From: Mycoplasmatales bacterium
GTDB taxonomy: Bacteria > Bacillota_I > Bacilli_A > Mycoplasmatales > Metamycoplasmataceae
Reading direction: 5' to 3'
Length of the DNA stretch: 57,672 bases
NCBI GenBank assembly: GCA_013215715.1
Contig: JABSQT010000004.1
Coordinates: 1 to 57,672 of the forward strand
In this document: one piece after another, positions 43,665 through 55,446 of the stretch
How positions within the stretch are numbered: the first letter of the stretch is position 1
How the letters are laid out: each line of letters opens with the position of its first letter
Position numbers and translations under genes: made by a program
Notes under the pieces: generated by a model
The model's input: only the letters and a program-made list of their open reading frames with translations
Databases searched by the model: none
Told to the model about the DNA's origin: nothing

Positions 43665-44148
43665 AATATCTTAAAATTGAAAACTGCAATAAAACCAACC
43701 CACTGGTTGATCTTTTTTATAATGTGATTTAAGTGATATTTAGAACAACTCATTGGCAATTTGAGACACGGCATTTTAATATTTTGTTTATTTTATCTTT
43801 TTTTTAATTATCACTGTTTAAGCAGGTTAGACATTTTGTTACATTACACATTCTTAACTTTACATGTCTTTGATTCTATCTTGTAGAAATATTCCTTCTT
43901 TAGTTTTTAAAATCTTTATTTAGTTAAGGTAGATTTTATTAACGTTTTATGATTTAATTAATTTTTCTTTTTTTCACTTATTCCACAAAATAATTATAGC
44001 ACCTGTATATATAAGAAAAAAATATTTTTTTATAGAAAAGTTAAAAAAGTATCAATTTAAAACTAAAAATAAACTTTTTCTTGTTTGATGGATTAACCTT
44101 GTTTGAGGAGTATAATTCATTTACAAAAATTAAAAAAGGGAGTAATAA
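43665..44148. other. 484-bp region with possible decayed IS end
   Basis: Minus-strand reading near 43690-43790 gives ISLKSHYKKDQPVGWFYCSF, protein-like but isolated, together with a small ACCA/TGGT hairpin. It may be the tail of a lost transposase. Near 44000, GTGCTATAATTATTTTG reads as a minus-strand promoter without a gene. The ribosome site AAAAGGGAG of the next gene lies at the end. Confidence 0.35.
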
Positions 44149-44919
44149 ATGAATAGAAAAATCAAAAGGGTTTCGATGGGTTTACTTGCTAGTTTGACAA
44201 TAGCAACACCTATCATTGCAATATCATGTAGCAAGAAAGATACATTCCAAAAAATACACGATGAAAAAAATTCTTTACTTAAGAAATTTGAAAAAACAAT
44301 AAAGCAAAATAAGTCAATTACTTTAAAAATAGATGAAACAAAATTTAACGGAAGCATTCAAAATAATCAGCAACTTATTCGCTATATGTTAATACCTGAA
44401 TACTTCACCAATAAAAAAACATTATTTAATTCAATCATTAAAAACCAAAATGTAATACCCAAATTAACTGAATATAATAAATGAACGCTTTCGATGTCTC
44501 AAATACTTGATGCATTAGCAAAAGCAAATGATGTTAAAGCTTTAGTTGATTCAACACAAGATCATATCGCTCAGGCAACTAAAAAAATAATCTCAATTGC
44601 AGATGAAATACTCTCAATAAAAGAAGTTACTATTCAAGATAGCAAAAATCATATTACAACTTATAAAATAGAGAAAAAGATGATTGAACATGCCAGAAAC
44701 ATTCTTCTTGATACTTGAGGAGTGTTTAAAATAGCTTCTTCACAAGAAACTACTAAATTAATAAATAAAATGAATCTTGATGATCCTATAGCTTTCTTAG
44801 ATTCTTATGAAAATCTAATTAAAGAGTCAATTGTCAAAAAAGCCATTAAAATTATTCAAGAAAGAACTGTATCTATAGATAAAGTGGCAACAACTATAGA
44901 TGAACTTATACATATTTAG
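44149..44919 (+). CDS. Lipoprotein, paralogue of the gene at 47420
   Basis: A 256-residue lipoprotein. The signal peptide MNRKIKRVSMGLLASLTIAT ends at lipobox AISC, followed by an all-helical charged body. It aligns over its length with the lipoprotein at 47420 (for example LLKKFEKTIKQNKSI versus LLKKMNNAIALNHSI, and ARNILLDTWGVF versus SRDYLISAWEYL). AAAGGGAG precedes the ATG. Surface-exposed, function unknown. Confidence 0.82.
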
Positions 44920-44925
44920 ATGAAG

Positions 44926-44955
44926 AAAAAAAGTTACCTTAAGGGCAACTTTTTA
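44926..44955. terminator. Bidirectional terminator
   Basis: Stem AAAGTTACC/GGGCAACTTT with loop TTAA, A-run on one side and T-run on the other. It also contains the last codons of the small minus-strand frame. Confidence 0.7.
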
Positions 44956-45152
44956 TATAGTGTATCTAATTCAGTTTTTCTTAATATATTGAGGTTGTGA
45001 ATGATTAAATTCAATATGGGGGTATTGTCTTTATGGTTTATATGTATTCTAAAATTATCGATATGCTTTATGCATGCATTAATTAAAGAAAGTGAGTAAT
45101 CATTCACAAAAAAATTATATTCTTTGTTAATTAATTCAATTGTTTTAAACAT
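44934..45152 (-). CDS. Possible small unknown protein
   Basis: An open frame of 72 codons from an ATG at 45152 to a TAA inside the terminator stem. The composition (NKEYNFFVNDYSLSLINACI) is protein-like, but there is no convincing ribosome site and no family. It may be real or a chance frame. The 45153-45350 stretch upstream shows only AT-rich sequence. Confidence 0.35.
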   Translation of the reverse strand: MFKTIELINKEYNFFVNDYSLSLINACIKHIDNFRIHINHKDNTPILNLIIHNLNILRKTELDTLYKKLPLR

Positions 45153-45352
45153 CAACAATTTAAATTAAGGAATGAAATCTTTTTTATATTTTAGATTGAT
45201 TATTTCTCATATAAAACAGCAGCGATACCAACACCCTTAAAAACATCTTTATATTTATTTTTTCTTTAAAAAACATCTTGTACTAAAAATTCATTTTTTA
45301 GTCATATACCTTAAAAAATTAATTATATGGTGCTGTAAATTCACATAGAAAA

Positions 45353-45370
45353 AAACACCCATCGGTGTTT
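45353..45370 (-). terminator. Terminator of the DHH operon
   Basis: Stem AAACACC/GGTGTTT with loop CATC, followed on the minus strand by a T-run. Confidence 0.8.
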
Positions 45371-45372
45371 AA

Positions 45373-46338
45373 TTATTCTTCAGGTGTTGCTGGCAATGCA
45401 ATAAGTTCTTCAATAATTTGATCCACTTCTTCTCATGATTTTGGCGGACAACCAGATGCTCTAATATGTCCTCCTCCACCATGTGCAATAGCAACTTCTG
45501 ATGTGTTACATCCAAGTGATCTGAATTCAGCAATAATACCTTCTTCAGGATCTTTATCAGCCATTTCTACAAAGATTGCTCATCTATCAAATCCTTCAAT
45601 ATTAGCCATTTGATTAACTTTAATTTTAAGATTTTTTCCACCATATTTTTCTGAGTCTTGTTTTGAAGCTTTTAAGTAAGTGAGATTTTCTTTGAATTGC
45701 ATATTATTTAAAATATATTGTGTCATTTCAATATCTTCTTTTGTTCTTCTTTTTAGTTGTTGATAAAGGAAATCCATTTTTTCATTTGAAATATATTCTA
45801 ACAATCCACTAAACGCTAATACAGGGTGTGGATTAGCTCTTGAATATACAAAGTTACCTGAATCTGTAAGAATACCAATTCCTAAATGGAAAGCAATATT
45901 TTCATTTAATTCCACACCAAGCGCTTTTGCTAGTTCTACTGCTTGCAATGATGAAGCTATTCATGATGATTCAATTCACATAATATCATAATCATAATCA
46001 GGAGTGTTTCTATGGTGATCAAAACATATTTTTGTTTTTCCTTTTAAGAATTCTTCTTTTCTATCGATTCTGTTAATAGCCGATGTATCTCCAATAACTG
46101 TTGTTCATGTTTCATCAATTGAATCTTTAATAATTGATTCATCAAGTTCAATTCATGGAAATCTATCAACAATAGCTTCTCTATTAATTACTCATGCTAT
46201 TTGCTTTTCTGGGAAAATTTGTCTAAGTGCGAGTGCAAAACCATATGAAGAAGAAAGAGTGTCTCCATCTGGGTTTATATGGTGGAATAAAGCGATTTTA
46301 TCTGCATCTTTTAATACTTTTACAATTTGTTGTTTCAT
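45373..46338 (-). CDS. DHH-family phosphoesterase (NrnA/MgpA-like), second of two
   Basis: A 321-residue DHH-DHHA1 phosphoesterase. HHINPDGDTLSSS (residues about 19-31) is motif I. FDHHRNTPDYDYD is the DHH motif. GGGGHIRASGCP near the C-terminus is the DHHA1 substrate-binding motif. Enzymes of this type degrade short oligonucleotides (nanoRNA), pAp or cyclic dinucleotides. AAGGAGA lies before the ATG and overlaps the stop of the upstream paralogue, so both are translated from one mRNA. TGA-Trp codons are frequent. Confidence 0.92.
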
Positions 46339-46347
46339 AATATCTCC

Positions 46348-47304
46348 TTATTCTGCAGCAATTAATGCTGTAATGATTTCTTCTACTTCATTTCAATCTT
46401 TTGCTTGAACTCCAGCAGCTCTCACGTGACCCCCACCATTAAATCTCATAGCAACTTTCGAAACATTACATCCAAGTGATCTTGTTGATCCTTTGATATA
46501 CATGTTCCCCTCTTTATCTAATACTTCAGTAAATAGAGCTCATCTATCAAAACCTTCGATATTTCCCATTCTATTAACTTTCATCTTAACGTCTTTTTCT
46601 TCAACACCAAGTTCTTCTAAATCTTTCATTGTTACTTTTAAGTAAGTAAGATTTTCTTTGTATTGAACATTGTTTCACATAAATTTTTCAATTTCAATAT
46701 CTTTCTTAGTTCTTCTTCTCATTGAATTGAATAAATGATCAATTTGCGAATCTTCCATAAATCCTAATAAAAATCCGTAAGATTTCATGGGCATTGGATC
46801 ACCTAATGAAAATGCAAAATTACCTGAATCTGTAAGAATACCTATAGCTAAATGAAAAGCAATTTCTTTATCAAATTCAACATTAAGTGCTTTAGCGATT
46901 TCAACGGCCTGCAATGATGAAGCTATTCATGATGATTCTTTTCAGAAAATATCATATTCCATAGTAGGATCATTTTGATGATGATCAAAACATATCTTTG
47001 TACTACCTTTTAAAAACTCTTCACTTCTATCAATTCTTTTAATGTCAGATGTATCCCCAACAACCGTTGTTCATGTTTCGTCAATTGAATCGATAAATAC
47101 TTCTTCTTTAAAATCAATAAATTCAAATCTTCTAAAAAGGTCTTCTTTATTAGCTACAACTTTTATTTCCTTATTAGGAAATTTACTTCTTAGCGCAAGG
47201 GCTAAACCATATGAAGAAGAAAGAGTGTCTCCATCTGGGTTTATATGGTGGAATAAAGCGATTTTATCTGCTAGTTTTATCCCATCTATTATTTTGTTTA
47301 ACAT
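46348..47304 (-). CDS. DHH-family phosphoesterase (NrnA/MgpA-like), first of two
   Basis: A 318-residue paralogue of the downstream gene, with the same motifs: HHINPDGDTLSSS, FDHHQNDPTMEYD and GGGHVRAAGVQ. Roughly half of the residues agree with the second copy by eye. AAAGGAG is 5 nt before the ATG. Tandem DHH genes are common in mycoplasmas. Which copy acts on nanoRNA and which on cyclic dinucleotides or pAp cannot be told from sequence. Confidence 0.92.
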
Positions 47305-47419
47305 ATTACTCCTTTTAACTTAATAAAATTATACATATTAGAAACAACCTTAAAACATAATTGGAAAATTAAAGGGAGTATGTAATAATTTATTTAATAT
47401 TTAAAAAGAGGGGTAACAA

Positions 47420-48208
47420 ATGAAACAAACAAAAATTAAAAAGCTTACATTAGGAGTTTTAGCAGCAACTGTTGCAATTACACCAATTATTGCAGTATCT
47501 TGTGGAAAAAAAGAGACCAAAAAAACTTTTATGGAGAAAGTAAACGATTCTAAAAAACCTTTATTAAAGAAGATGAATAATGCAATCGCATTAAATCATT
47601 CAATTCATATTGAATTAAAATCTTCTTCTAAAAGAAAAGATATCGAGGATCTTGAATTAATTAAAAGCATTCTTTTTCCAGAAATACCTACCGTAAGAGA
47701 TTTTTTCTATACAATTATGTTCGCAAATAAAGTTGACGGTCTAAAGAATTCAATTAAATTAGAAGAATCATTATTAAAGCAAAAAGCAAATAATAAAACA
47801 TCAACAGAAAAACCAACAAATAAAGATATGGCTAAACACTATGAAAAAGAGAGTAAAGAATGAGAAAGTATATTGGAAGAAATACTGGAAATAAAATATA
47901 TTGAAATTGTTAATATCAAGGGTATTACTCACATTTATACTTTAAGCCCAGAAATAAGAAAAGCATCAAGAGACTATTTGATTTCTGCTTGAGAATACCT
48001 TAAATATTTAGGGGTTGAAGACGTTGTAAAAACAATTCCATTAATGGATCTAGCAAATGAAGAAAAGAAGAGAAAATATGATGAATTTTTAAAAACCGAA
48101 TTTGGAAAAGGATTTAATGAAGTATTAAAGAAATATGGAGCTGCTATAAATAAAGGTAAAAAAGAGAACTTGAAAAAAATGGGTATTTTAGCAAAAACAG
48201 TAAAATAA
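47420..48208 (+). CDS. Lipoprotein, paralogue of the gene at 44149
   Basis: A 262-residue lipoprotein. Signal peptide MKQTKIKKLTLGVLAATVAI ends at AVSC. The body is charged and helical, related to the lipoprotein at 44149, with an added lysine-rich insert (LLKQKANNKTSTEKPTNKD) near residue 118. AGAGGGG precedes the ATG and a strong terminator follows. Function unknown. Confidence 0.82.
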
Positions 48209-48243
48209 ATTTAAAAAGAGAAATAATATAAATACAAAGTATT

Positions 48244-48272
48244 AAAAAAGCACTTATAAAGAGTGCTTTTTA
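48244..48272 (+). terminator. Terminator
   Basis: Stem AAAAAGCACT/AGTGCTTTTT, loop TATAAAG, 36 bp after the lipoprotein stop. Confidence 0.85.
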
Positions 48273-48371
48273 TTATCTATTAATTACTTCGATTATTTGC
48301 AATATTATAATAAGTATGTTAAATTATAAAACTAATACTACAACGCTATGAAGATGGGGTTTTAATTAATT

Positions 48372-51300
48372 TTATGAACATTTTAATTCATCTTGAAGTT
48401 CAACACTACCATTATCACTTCTACGAAGTATAAGTGCATTATATAAATCAGCAATACTTCCTGTTCAAGTTTCACCAATCTCTTGTCCTCTAACTTTTAT
48501 TTTTGGATTTGGACCTCAAGTATTTTGGATTGTTCCACCAGTGAATACTCTATTAGATTTAGGATAAAGTGATCTTACTTCTGTTCAAGGGATTAATGTA
48601 ATCTCATTTTTTTGAATAACCCCATCATTATTGTTATCATCTCAAAATGAAAACTTTTGACCCGAAAGGTGGTTCCTCATACTCATTACATCCATATATC
48701 TACTACTAAAATCAACGTATCAAGATTTCTTATCATATTTAATAGATCTATTGTCTCAATCTTCCTCGGGTTTTCCCCTAAAAGAAAGTGAACCATGTGC
48801 ATCTTGAATTGGGAAAACTGTTGATTGATGATTTACAATTTTATCAGTTGTATCTTCAGGGTTTAATATTATATATTGGTGCATTTTCTTAGTTCAACCA
48901 CCAAGGATATTTAGTGATCAAGGATCTTTTCCATACAACTCTCCTGAATTACCAACTTCTTCATTAGATTCTTTTATGAAAGTTGAAATAGTTTTATTGT
49001 AACCCATAACTGTATCACGCCAAAACTCAATCATATTATCTCGCTTAGTCATATCTTTCAATGGTTTTCTAAAACCCTTTCCCTCCTTGATGAGTTTTTT
49101 AGCAAACATACCGAATGATGTTGAAATAGTTAAGTTTGGGCCATTCTTTTGAATTGCATTAATTAATGTTGGATCAACTTCTTGGGTTCTTCTAAGTCAA
49201 TCAAACATACCCTTCCCATCATTTTGATCTTGAAAATTAAATGCATTAGTTTTATATGTATAGTATGGATCTCAACCCGCCAATAAAGAAGATAGTGTTG
49301 TTTCACCCATTAAATATGTTTTAGATCTAAACATCATATTTGTAAATAATCTAGTTAGCATTTCATCAAAACCACCAGAATAATCATTTCATATCCTTGT
49401 TATTTTACTGAATAAAGCATTATTCTTATATTCAAAACGTCTATATTCAATATTAAAATCTTTAGAAACAACTTGCCCTTTATATAAAAACGCTTTATTT
49501 CTATTTAAATATCCAGGGTAGTTATTATTGAAATCACCAAGCATAACTCTCATAGTTCAAAGTGCTAATTGCTTATTAACATAAGCTTTATCACCACCAA
49601 CATTTCTGTATTCTTGTTTTTTTCTTAAAAGTTCAAGTAAATTAGTGTCTTTATCTACATCAGGATCATTTATATCCACACCAAGCATCTTCGCTATTTT
49701 TTCCACCATATATCTTGGTAGGTAATCCGCTTCATAATTTTGAGGTCTATAACCATTATGTATTCCAGCATGCATGATTTCATTAGGAGCAATCTTTTTA
49801 TGTCTTCCAATAAATGTTGGCTTTTGATAAGTTTGGAAGTGGTTCAAAATATGCCCATATTCATGTTGCATAACTCCAAATACACTATCAAACTTTTCTT
49901 TAACGCTATTAAAGTTTGGAGCAAATCCATACAATGAATTTTCTCAGTTAGCTAAACCAGAGTTTATAAACATTAATGATTTAGAAATATTCTTAGGTTT
50001 AAGAGGAAGAAACTTCTCAGGATTACCTGCAAAAAGTCCATTTTCACGTACAAAACCTCCTAAGTGTTGATTATTTTTAATAACTTCCTCATTATCGAAA
50101 GATATAACACCAAAAGCAGTGATTTCTGCCCCGTGAGTAATATGTTTTAGGAATAATCCAATAAATTCCTTTAATTCACTTTTATCAATAAAAGGTCTTG
50201 CTTCAGTATGTGCATTTTTAAAGAATTTATGATTAAACTTTTTATGACCAAACATAAATACTAATGGCGATTCAGCTGGAGATTTACCAAATCAAGCAAC
50301 TAACGTTTTTTGATTTCCGACAAAGATTTCTTTTGAATTTAAATTATTAATATCATATCCTTGTTTTTGGGGATGAATGATACTAACATTTTTAATTGCT
50401 ACAATGGGCGCAAGTCCATTAACTTGATATTGAATCACTTCTTTGTGTTTGCCATTAATTAAATAACCTTGATTTGCAGTTATAGTTAAATTAATTCATT
50501 CACCATTACTTAACCCTGAAGTCTTCGATGCTTTAATAGACATATTAGCTATTTGTGGCATAACAAATGTACCAGAACCATTTGTTCCTGTGAATACTAT
50601 ATTTGGTTTAGATATTATTTGGTTTATTAGTGGTTCTTGTAAGTTCTTAACTACAAATGTAAAACTATCTTGAGATTTGCCGTTAATTGTATATCCTTGT
50701 TTTCCTCTAACTGTTATTGTAAATTGTTGACCATTAGAAAGGTTTGTATTTTGAGTAGCAGTAACAATAGCATGAGCAATTTTAGGAATTATAAATTTAC
50801 CTTTACCACTTATTCCTGTAACAGTTATTCCTAAAGTTTGTTTATTTACTTTTAAATCAACTACCTTTACAACTTCAGCTAATCCTGAAACAACATAAGT
50901 AAATGTTATTTGAGACTTACCATTAATTGAATATTTTGTTGGATCAGTTGAAATATATGTTATTTCTATTTTATCTTTGTTCTTAATATCCTTTGTTCTA
51001 TTAATTGAAACTTTATATTTTTGAGTATCTTGAGGAGGCGTTGTTAATATCGCTGAACCTGAAACACCTAATATATTTAATGAAGAGTATTTCGGTTTTA
51101 ATATTTTTACATTTTCAATTGGTTCTTGTTTCAAATCATGAACAAAATATTGGAATACTATTCTCTTTTTATTATTAATCATTAAGTCATGTTTATTATC
51201 AACTATATATGTAATGGTAATTTTATCTTGGTTTCTCAAATCTTTCTTTTTATTTACAATGATTAAAATCCCCTCTTTGGGACTAGAAGGTAAGTGAGTG

Positions 51301-51491
51301 ATTTTTGCATGTCCATTAAACCCTTTAATTCCTAATGATTCATATGTTGGTCTTTTTATAAATACATTGTTGTCATTCTTATTTGTAGTTGCTCCAGTTG
51401 TTCCACAAGAAATAACTGTAGGTATTGCAATTGCAGTTGTTAAAGCAGAAGAGGTGATTACTTTAATCATTTTTCTTTTATTTGATTTCAT
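48372..51491 (-). CDS. Large lipoprotein with four repeats and HEXXH metalloprotease motif
   Basis: A 1039-residue surface protein. Signal MKSNKRKMIKVITSSALTTA runs to lipobox VISC. Residues about 40-370 hold four beta-rich repeats of about 80 residues, each ending like YTINGKSQ.TFTYVVSGL. The catalytic-like region has HEYGH with H543, E544 and H547, and a downstream candidate ligand E587 in NYEADY, a gluzincin pattern. The C-terminal 400 residues are aromatic-rich. A TATAAT lies 9 nt before the ATG. Many TGA-Trp codons. I infer a secreted zinc protease acting on host or surface proteins; the repeats may bind a partner. Confidence 0.8.
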
Positions 51492-51693
51492 ATTGAAACC
51501 ATTATAGCATATGGATAATATTTCAAAAGATAGCAAAAACTATTATATATTGATGAAAAAATCCTACAGATTATTCAATAAAAAGATCGCTTTAAAATTA
51601 AACGTTTAAAATGATAAGTAATAAGTGATTTTTCAGACAAATACTTTAAAATATGTTTTATTTTATGGTTAACTTATGGAATTTTGAAATATA

Positions 51694-51728
51694 AAAAATC
51701 CACATCTTTTTTATAAGTGCGGAATTTA
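51694..51728 (-). terminator. Terminator of ychF
   Basis: On minus, stem AATTCCGCAC/GTGGATTTT with a mismatch, then T-run, about 18 bp after the ychF stop. Confidence 0.55.
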
Positions 51729-51745
51729 TTTTTAATTAAAATGCA

Positions 51746-52849
51746 TTATTTATTAACTCTGAAATGACATACATCACCATCTTGCATAATGTAATCTTTC
51801 CCTTCTAATCTAGCTTTACCAGCATCTTTAGCACCTTGTTCACCTTTATTGTCAACATAGTCCTGGAATGCAATCACTTCCGCTCTAATGAATCCTTTTT
51901 CAAAGTCTGTGTGGATTACACCAGCACATGCAGGAGCTGCCATTCCATTTTTGAATGTTCAAGCTCTAACTTCAAGTACACCAGCTGTAAAGTATGTAGC
52001 AAGGTTTAACAATGAATAAGTGGCTCTAACAAGTCTATCAAGACCTGATTCTTTAACACCTAAATCATCTAAAAACATTTGTTTATCTTCACCTTCAAGT
52101 TGAGATAGTTCATGTTCAATTTGAGCTGAAATACCAATAGCACCTGCACCTTGTTTTTTAGCTTCTTCTTCTAATGTTTTAAACAATGGAGAATCTTCTG
52201 GATTAGCAACAAATGATTCATGTACATTACCTACATAAATAATTGGTTTAAGCGATAATAAGTTATATCCTCTAGCAGTCTTGTATTCTTCATCTGTTAA
52301 TTCTACTTTACGAGCAGGAATTTCAGCTAGGAAAGCTTCTTCTAATTTCTTGGCAACTGTTAATTCATGCATAAGGAATTTATCTTTAGTAGCAAGCGCT
52401 TTTTTCTCAACTCTTCTAAGTACATTTTGAATTGTATCCATGTCAGCAAATAAAAGTTCTAAATTAATAACTTCCATATCTCTAACAGGATCTACTGAAC
52501 CTGATACATGAGTAATATTTTCATCTTCAAAACATCTAACAACTTGAACAATAGCATCCGTTTCTCTAATGTTAGCTAAGAACTTATTTCCAAGCCCCTC
52601 ACCTTTTGATGCTCCTTCAACTAAACCTGCTATATCTGTAAATTCGAATGTTGCTGGTAATATTCTTTCCGGTTTTACATACTCAGCTAATGCTTCTAAT
52701 CTTGAATCCGGAACGTTAACCACACCTACGTTTGGTTCAATTGTTGCAAATGGATAGTTTGCTGCTTCTACTTGTGAATTTGTGATTGCGTTAAATAATG
52801 TTGATTTACCTACATTTGGTAATCCTACGATTCCTGCTGTTAATGCCAT
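51746..52849 (-). CDS. ychF: Redox-regulated ATPase/GTPase YchF (OLA1 family)
   Basis: A 367-residue Obg-like ATPase that associates with the ribosome. G1 GLPNVGKST at 8-16, G3 [17 protein letters not shown], and the C-terminal TGS domain with [20 protein letters not shown] and [12 protein letters not shown]. One TGA-Trp at 51941-51943 interrupts under the standard code. AAAGGAG precedes the ATG. The closest housekeeping gene to the variable part of the window. Confidence 0.97.
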
Positions 52850-52859
52850 ATTGACTCCT

Positions 52860-53102
52860 TTATTTATATATGTTTTTTATTTTTAATACGCTATTATATG
52901 ATGCGTTAGTTTTTAACTCACCAGTCTTTTCATTGTGTTTATTAACAACACCTATAGCGAAAGAAACTCCGACCGCTGTACCAGCTGTAATTGCAATGAT
53001 TATTATTGAAAAAATAAGTCTTCTAATTTTCTTTTTATTTTGTTTATTTCTTGCATCTTTATCAACAAAAATTTCATCTGTTAAATCATGTTTCTTTTTC
53101 AT
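52860..53102 (-). CDS. Small single-pass membrane protein, unknown
   Basis: 80 residues: a charged cytosolic N-terminus (MKKKHDLTDEIFVDKDARNK), one membrane helix (LIFSIIIIAITAGTAVGVSF) and a short outer tail. TATAAT on minus (53109-53114) is 6 nt before the ATG, so it is probably leaderless. It lies 10 bp upstream of ychF and is probably co-transcribed with it. Confidence 0.7.
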   Translation of the reverse strand: MKKKHDLTDEIFVDKDARNKQNKKKIRRLIFSIIIIAITAGTAVGVSFAIGVVNKHNEKTGELKTNASYNSVLKIKNIYK

Positions 53103-53219
53103 ACACCCATTATAGCAAATCGAATGTAATTTTTTTATATTATAGGGAATATTCATCATTCAAAAAGAGTACAATCATATTTGTAACTTATTAAAGGGTT
53201 TCAAATGCTAGGAGGTAAT

Positions 53220-53783
53220 ATGTATAGAGTATATTCGGGTGGACATATTGAAGTAATAACAGGGCCAATGTTTTCAGGTAAATCAGAAGAACTTATAAAA
53301 AGAATTAAAACACTAGGTTTTGCTAAAACTAAAACATTAGTTATTAAGCCAATGATGGATGATAGATGAGAGAAAGGTAAAATCATTTCGCGTGCAGGCG
53401 CTTCAATTGATACCAAACAAATGAATACAGCCTCAGAAATATTAAAGGAATGAGATAAATCATATAAAGCCGTAGCTATTGATGAAGCTCAATTTTTTGG
53501 AGATGAACTTGTTGAAATAGCAACAATTCTAGCCAACAAAGGTGTAAGAGTAATCATTTCATGTCTTGATACTGATTTTATGGGCAAACCTTTTGCTAGC
53601 GCTCCACAATTATTAGCAGTTGCGGAGTTTGTAACTAAGCTTCAAGCTGTATGTTTTAAATGTGGTAGTCCTGCATCAAAAACCCTACGTAAAACCGACT
53701 CAAAAGAAACAGTTGTAGTTGGAGATTTAGAATATGAAGCAAGATGTAGAAATTGTCATCAAGAAGAGATGGATAATAAATAA
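53220..53783 (+). CDS. tdk: Thymidine kinase
   Basis: A 187-residue type II thymidine kinase that phosphorylates thymidine in pyrimidine salvage. P-loop GPMFSGKS at 15-22, DEAQFF near 84-89, and a zinc-binding lasso with CFKCG and CRNC pairs near the C-terminus. AGGAGG lies 4-5 nt before the chosen ATG; an in-frame ATG at 53205 precedes the ribosome site and is rejected. Confidence 0.96.
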
Positions 53784-53815
53784 AAAGAACCTATTTAATA
53801 AAGTCCTTTTTTTAT
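53782..53815 (+). terminator. Terminator of tdk
   Basis: Stem AAAAAGAAC/GTCCTTTTT with one mismatch, then T-run. Confidence 0.6.
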
Positions 53816-53865
53816 TATATAACTCCATTTTTTAACTTTTACCACTTAAAAATAGCGAAAAAAAA

Positions 53866-53942
53866 TGGGGCGGATGACGGGAATTGAACCCGCGAATGTC
53901 GGTACCACAAACCGATGTGTTAACCACTTCACCACATCCGCC
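53866..53942 (-). tRNA. tRNA-His (GTG)
   Basis: A cloverleaf folds from minus-strand bases. The acceptor is GGCGGATG paired with CATCCGCC, including the extra 5' G opposite C73 that marks tRNA-His. The anticodon loop is TTTGTGGTA with GTG, the T-arm is CGGGTTCAATTCCCG, and an encoded CCA follows. A T-run directly after it on minus acts as terminator. Confidence 0.97.
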
Positions 53943-54020
53943 ATATTTATATTGCAAGTTTTTTTGCTTAATTATTATACATAAATTTTTATTACATTTT
54001 TTAAAAACATTAAAAAAACT

Positions 54021-54776
54021 CTAACCAAGTTTATTTATTATTTCTTTAAAAAGAATATCACCTTTTTTTGTTTGTTCGTTTTCACATCACATCAATGTAT
54101 GTATATATACTAATCTAACTATTTTTTGTAAGTCATTTAGACTATATTTAGAAAATTTAGAAACTGTAAGAGGATTAATATTAGAGAATGCAATAAGGTA
54201 AGCATAATCCAGAATTAATCAACCATTCATTGATCATTCTAAATCAATTAAATATGCTTTATTATCATTGACTAGTATATTTCCAGGATTAATATCTCCG
54301 TGGATAAAACCTTTAGGGAATTTTTCTATAAATTTGCTTAATTCATCAAATTCCTTCAAGAATTTTTCGGAAATATTTGATGTATTTCTATAGACATAAA
54401 GACCAAATTCAAACTTTGTATTTTTTTGAGGTTTTATTTCATGAAACTTTTTAATTTCATTAAGCACCTTAACACAATCAGATTCGTTCGTAAAATCAGG
54501 TTTTCAACCTTCAATCCATTCCTTTATAAGGGTTCCATCTTCACCAATAAATTTAACCATTTCTGGTTCATATTTCTTATATGCATAATTATTCTTTGAT
54601 TTAACCATTCGTTTATCAGGTATTTTAACTTGATACTTTGTACCATCATTCAATTTAACTAAGTAATTTTTGTTGGAACTGCTTCCACCCTCTAAAATAT
54701 TAATGCACTTGATATTATTCGTTTCTATATTTGTTTTATTTATAAATAATTGTTGAATTTTACTTTTCAATTTCAT
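54021..54776 (-). CDS. Choline/thiamine kinase-like phosphotransferase
   Basis: A 251-residue aminoglycoside phosphotransferase-fold kinase. The catalytic loop is FIHGDINPGNILV (residues about 165-177) and the metal site is AYLIDLEWS. N-terminal GGSSSNKNYLVK is the nucleotide loop of LicA/ThiK-type kinases. The gene overlaps thiT by 17 nt and is controlled by the TPP riboswitch upstream of thiT. Thiamine kinase is therefore more likely than choline kinase. This is inferred from context. Confidence 0.8.
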
Positions 54777-55416
54777 ATCCTTTTTGAATAAATGTTCTGT
54801 TAATAGCAATTCTAATTCTTGTTACACATGGATAAGCAAATATTACACTAAATCCAAACGCAGATCAAACAACTATAGAGTTAGCTGTAGCAGAATATAC
54901 AATCGGTCCATAACCCCATTGTGCATATGAACCTCACATTACAATTCCAGCTATAAAATGAGAAAGAAATGTTAGGATAAATGCAATAGTTATAAATAAA
55001 AATACCCATAATTTATTTTCGAATTTTAAAACTAAACCAGGAATTATCGCTAGTGCTAATATAGGAATTATATAATCCAATAAATATTCAAGAAAAATAT
55101 TTTTTGCACCCTTAACATAAGTTATTCCATGAATGAAAAATGTTGGTGCTCATCAAGCTATTATAAAAATATAAATAAACATTGTTATACCTGAAATTTT
55201 CCACCCAAATACTAATGATATTATTGGTAGTAATATATAAATTAATTGAAATTTAATACCCGGCATTAATTCTGGTATCAATGAGTTTATCGATTTTGCT
55301 GCAATAAACATAGAAAGAATCAGTGCACATATAACCATTTCTTTTATTGAGAACTTAAATCCCAATCTTTTTTTATTTTCTTGTTCTTCTTTAATATTTT
55401 GTTGTGTTTTTTTCAT
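54760..55416 (-). CDS. thiT: Thiamine ECF transporter S component (ThiT-like)
   Basis: A 218-residue membrane protein with about six helices after a charged N-terminal tail of roughly 22 residues. The segment IKEMVICALILSMFIAAKSI and the later PELMPGIKFQLIYILLP resemble ECF substrate-binding subunits. The TPP riboswitch directly upstream assigns thiamine as substrate. A riboswitch terminator stem ends 7 bp before the ATG, and there is no strong separate ribosome site. It overlaps the kinase gene, forming a two-gene uptake-and-phosphorylation operon. Confidence 0.82.
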
Positions 55417-55423
55417 ATAAAAA

Positions 55424-55442
55424 ATCTGCTTTCTGAGCAGAT
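55424..55442 (-). terminator. Riboswitch-controlled terminator
   Basis: On minus, stem ATCTGCT/AGCAGAT with loop CAGAA, then TTTTTTAT just before the thiT start. This placement makes it the expression platform of the TPP riboswitch. Confidence 0.8.
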
Positions 55443-55446
55443 GAAA

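Noticed and set aside
43690-43790. Transposase C-terminus (SHYKKDQPVGWFYCSF) as a named IS
   Set aside because: Too short and without catalytic motif to assign an IS family; kept only as possible debris.
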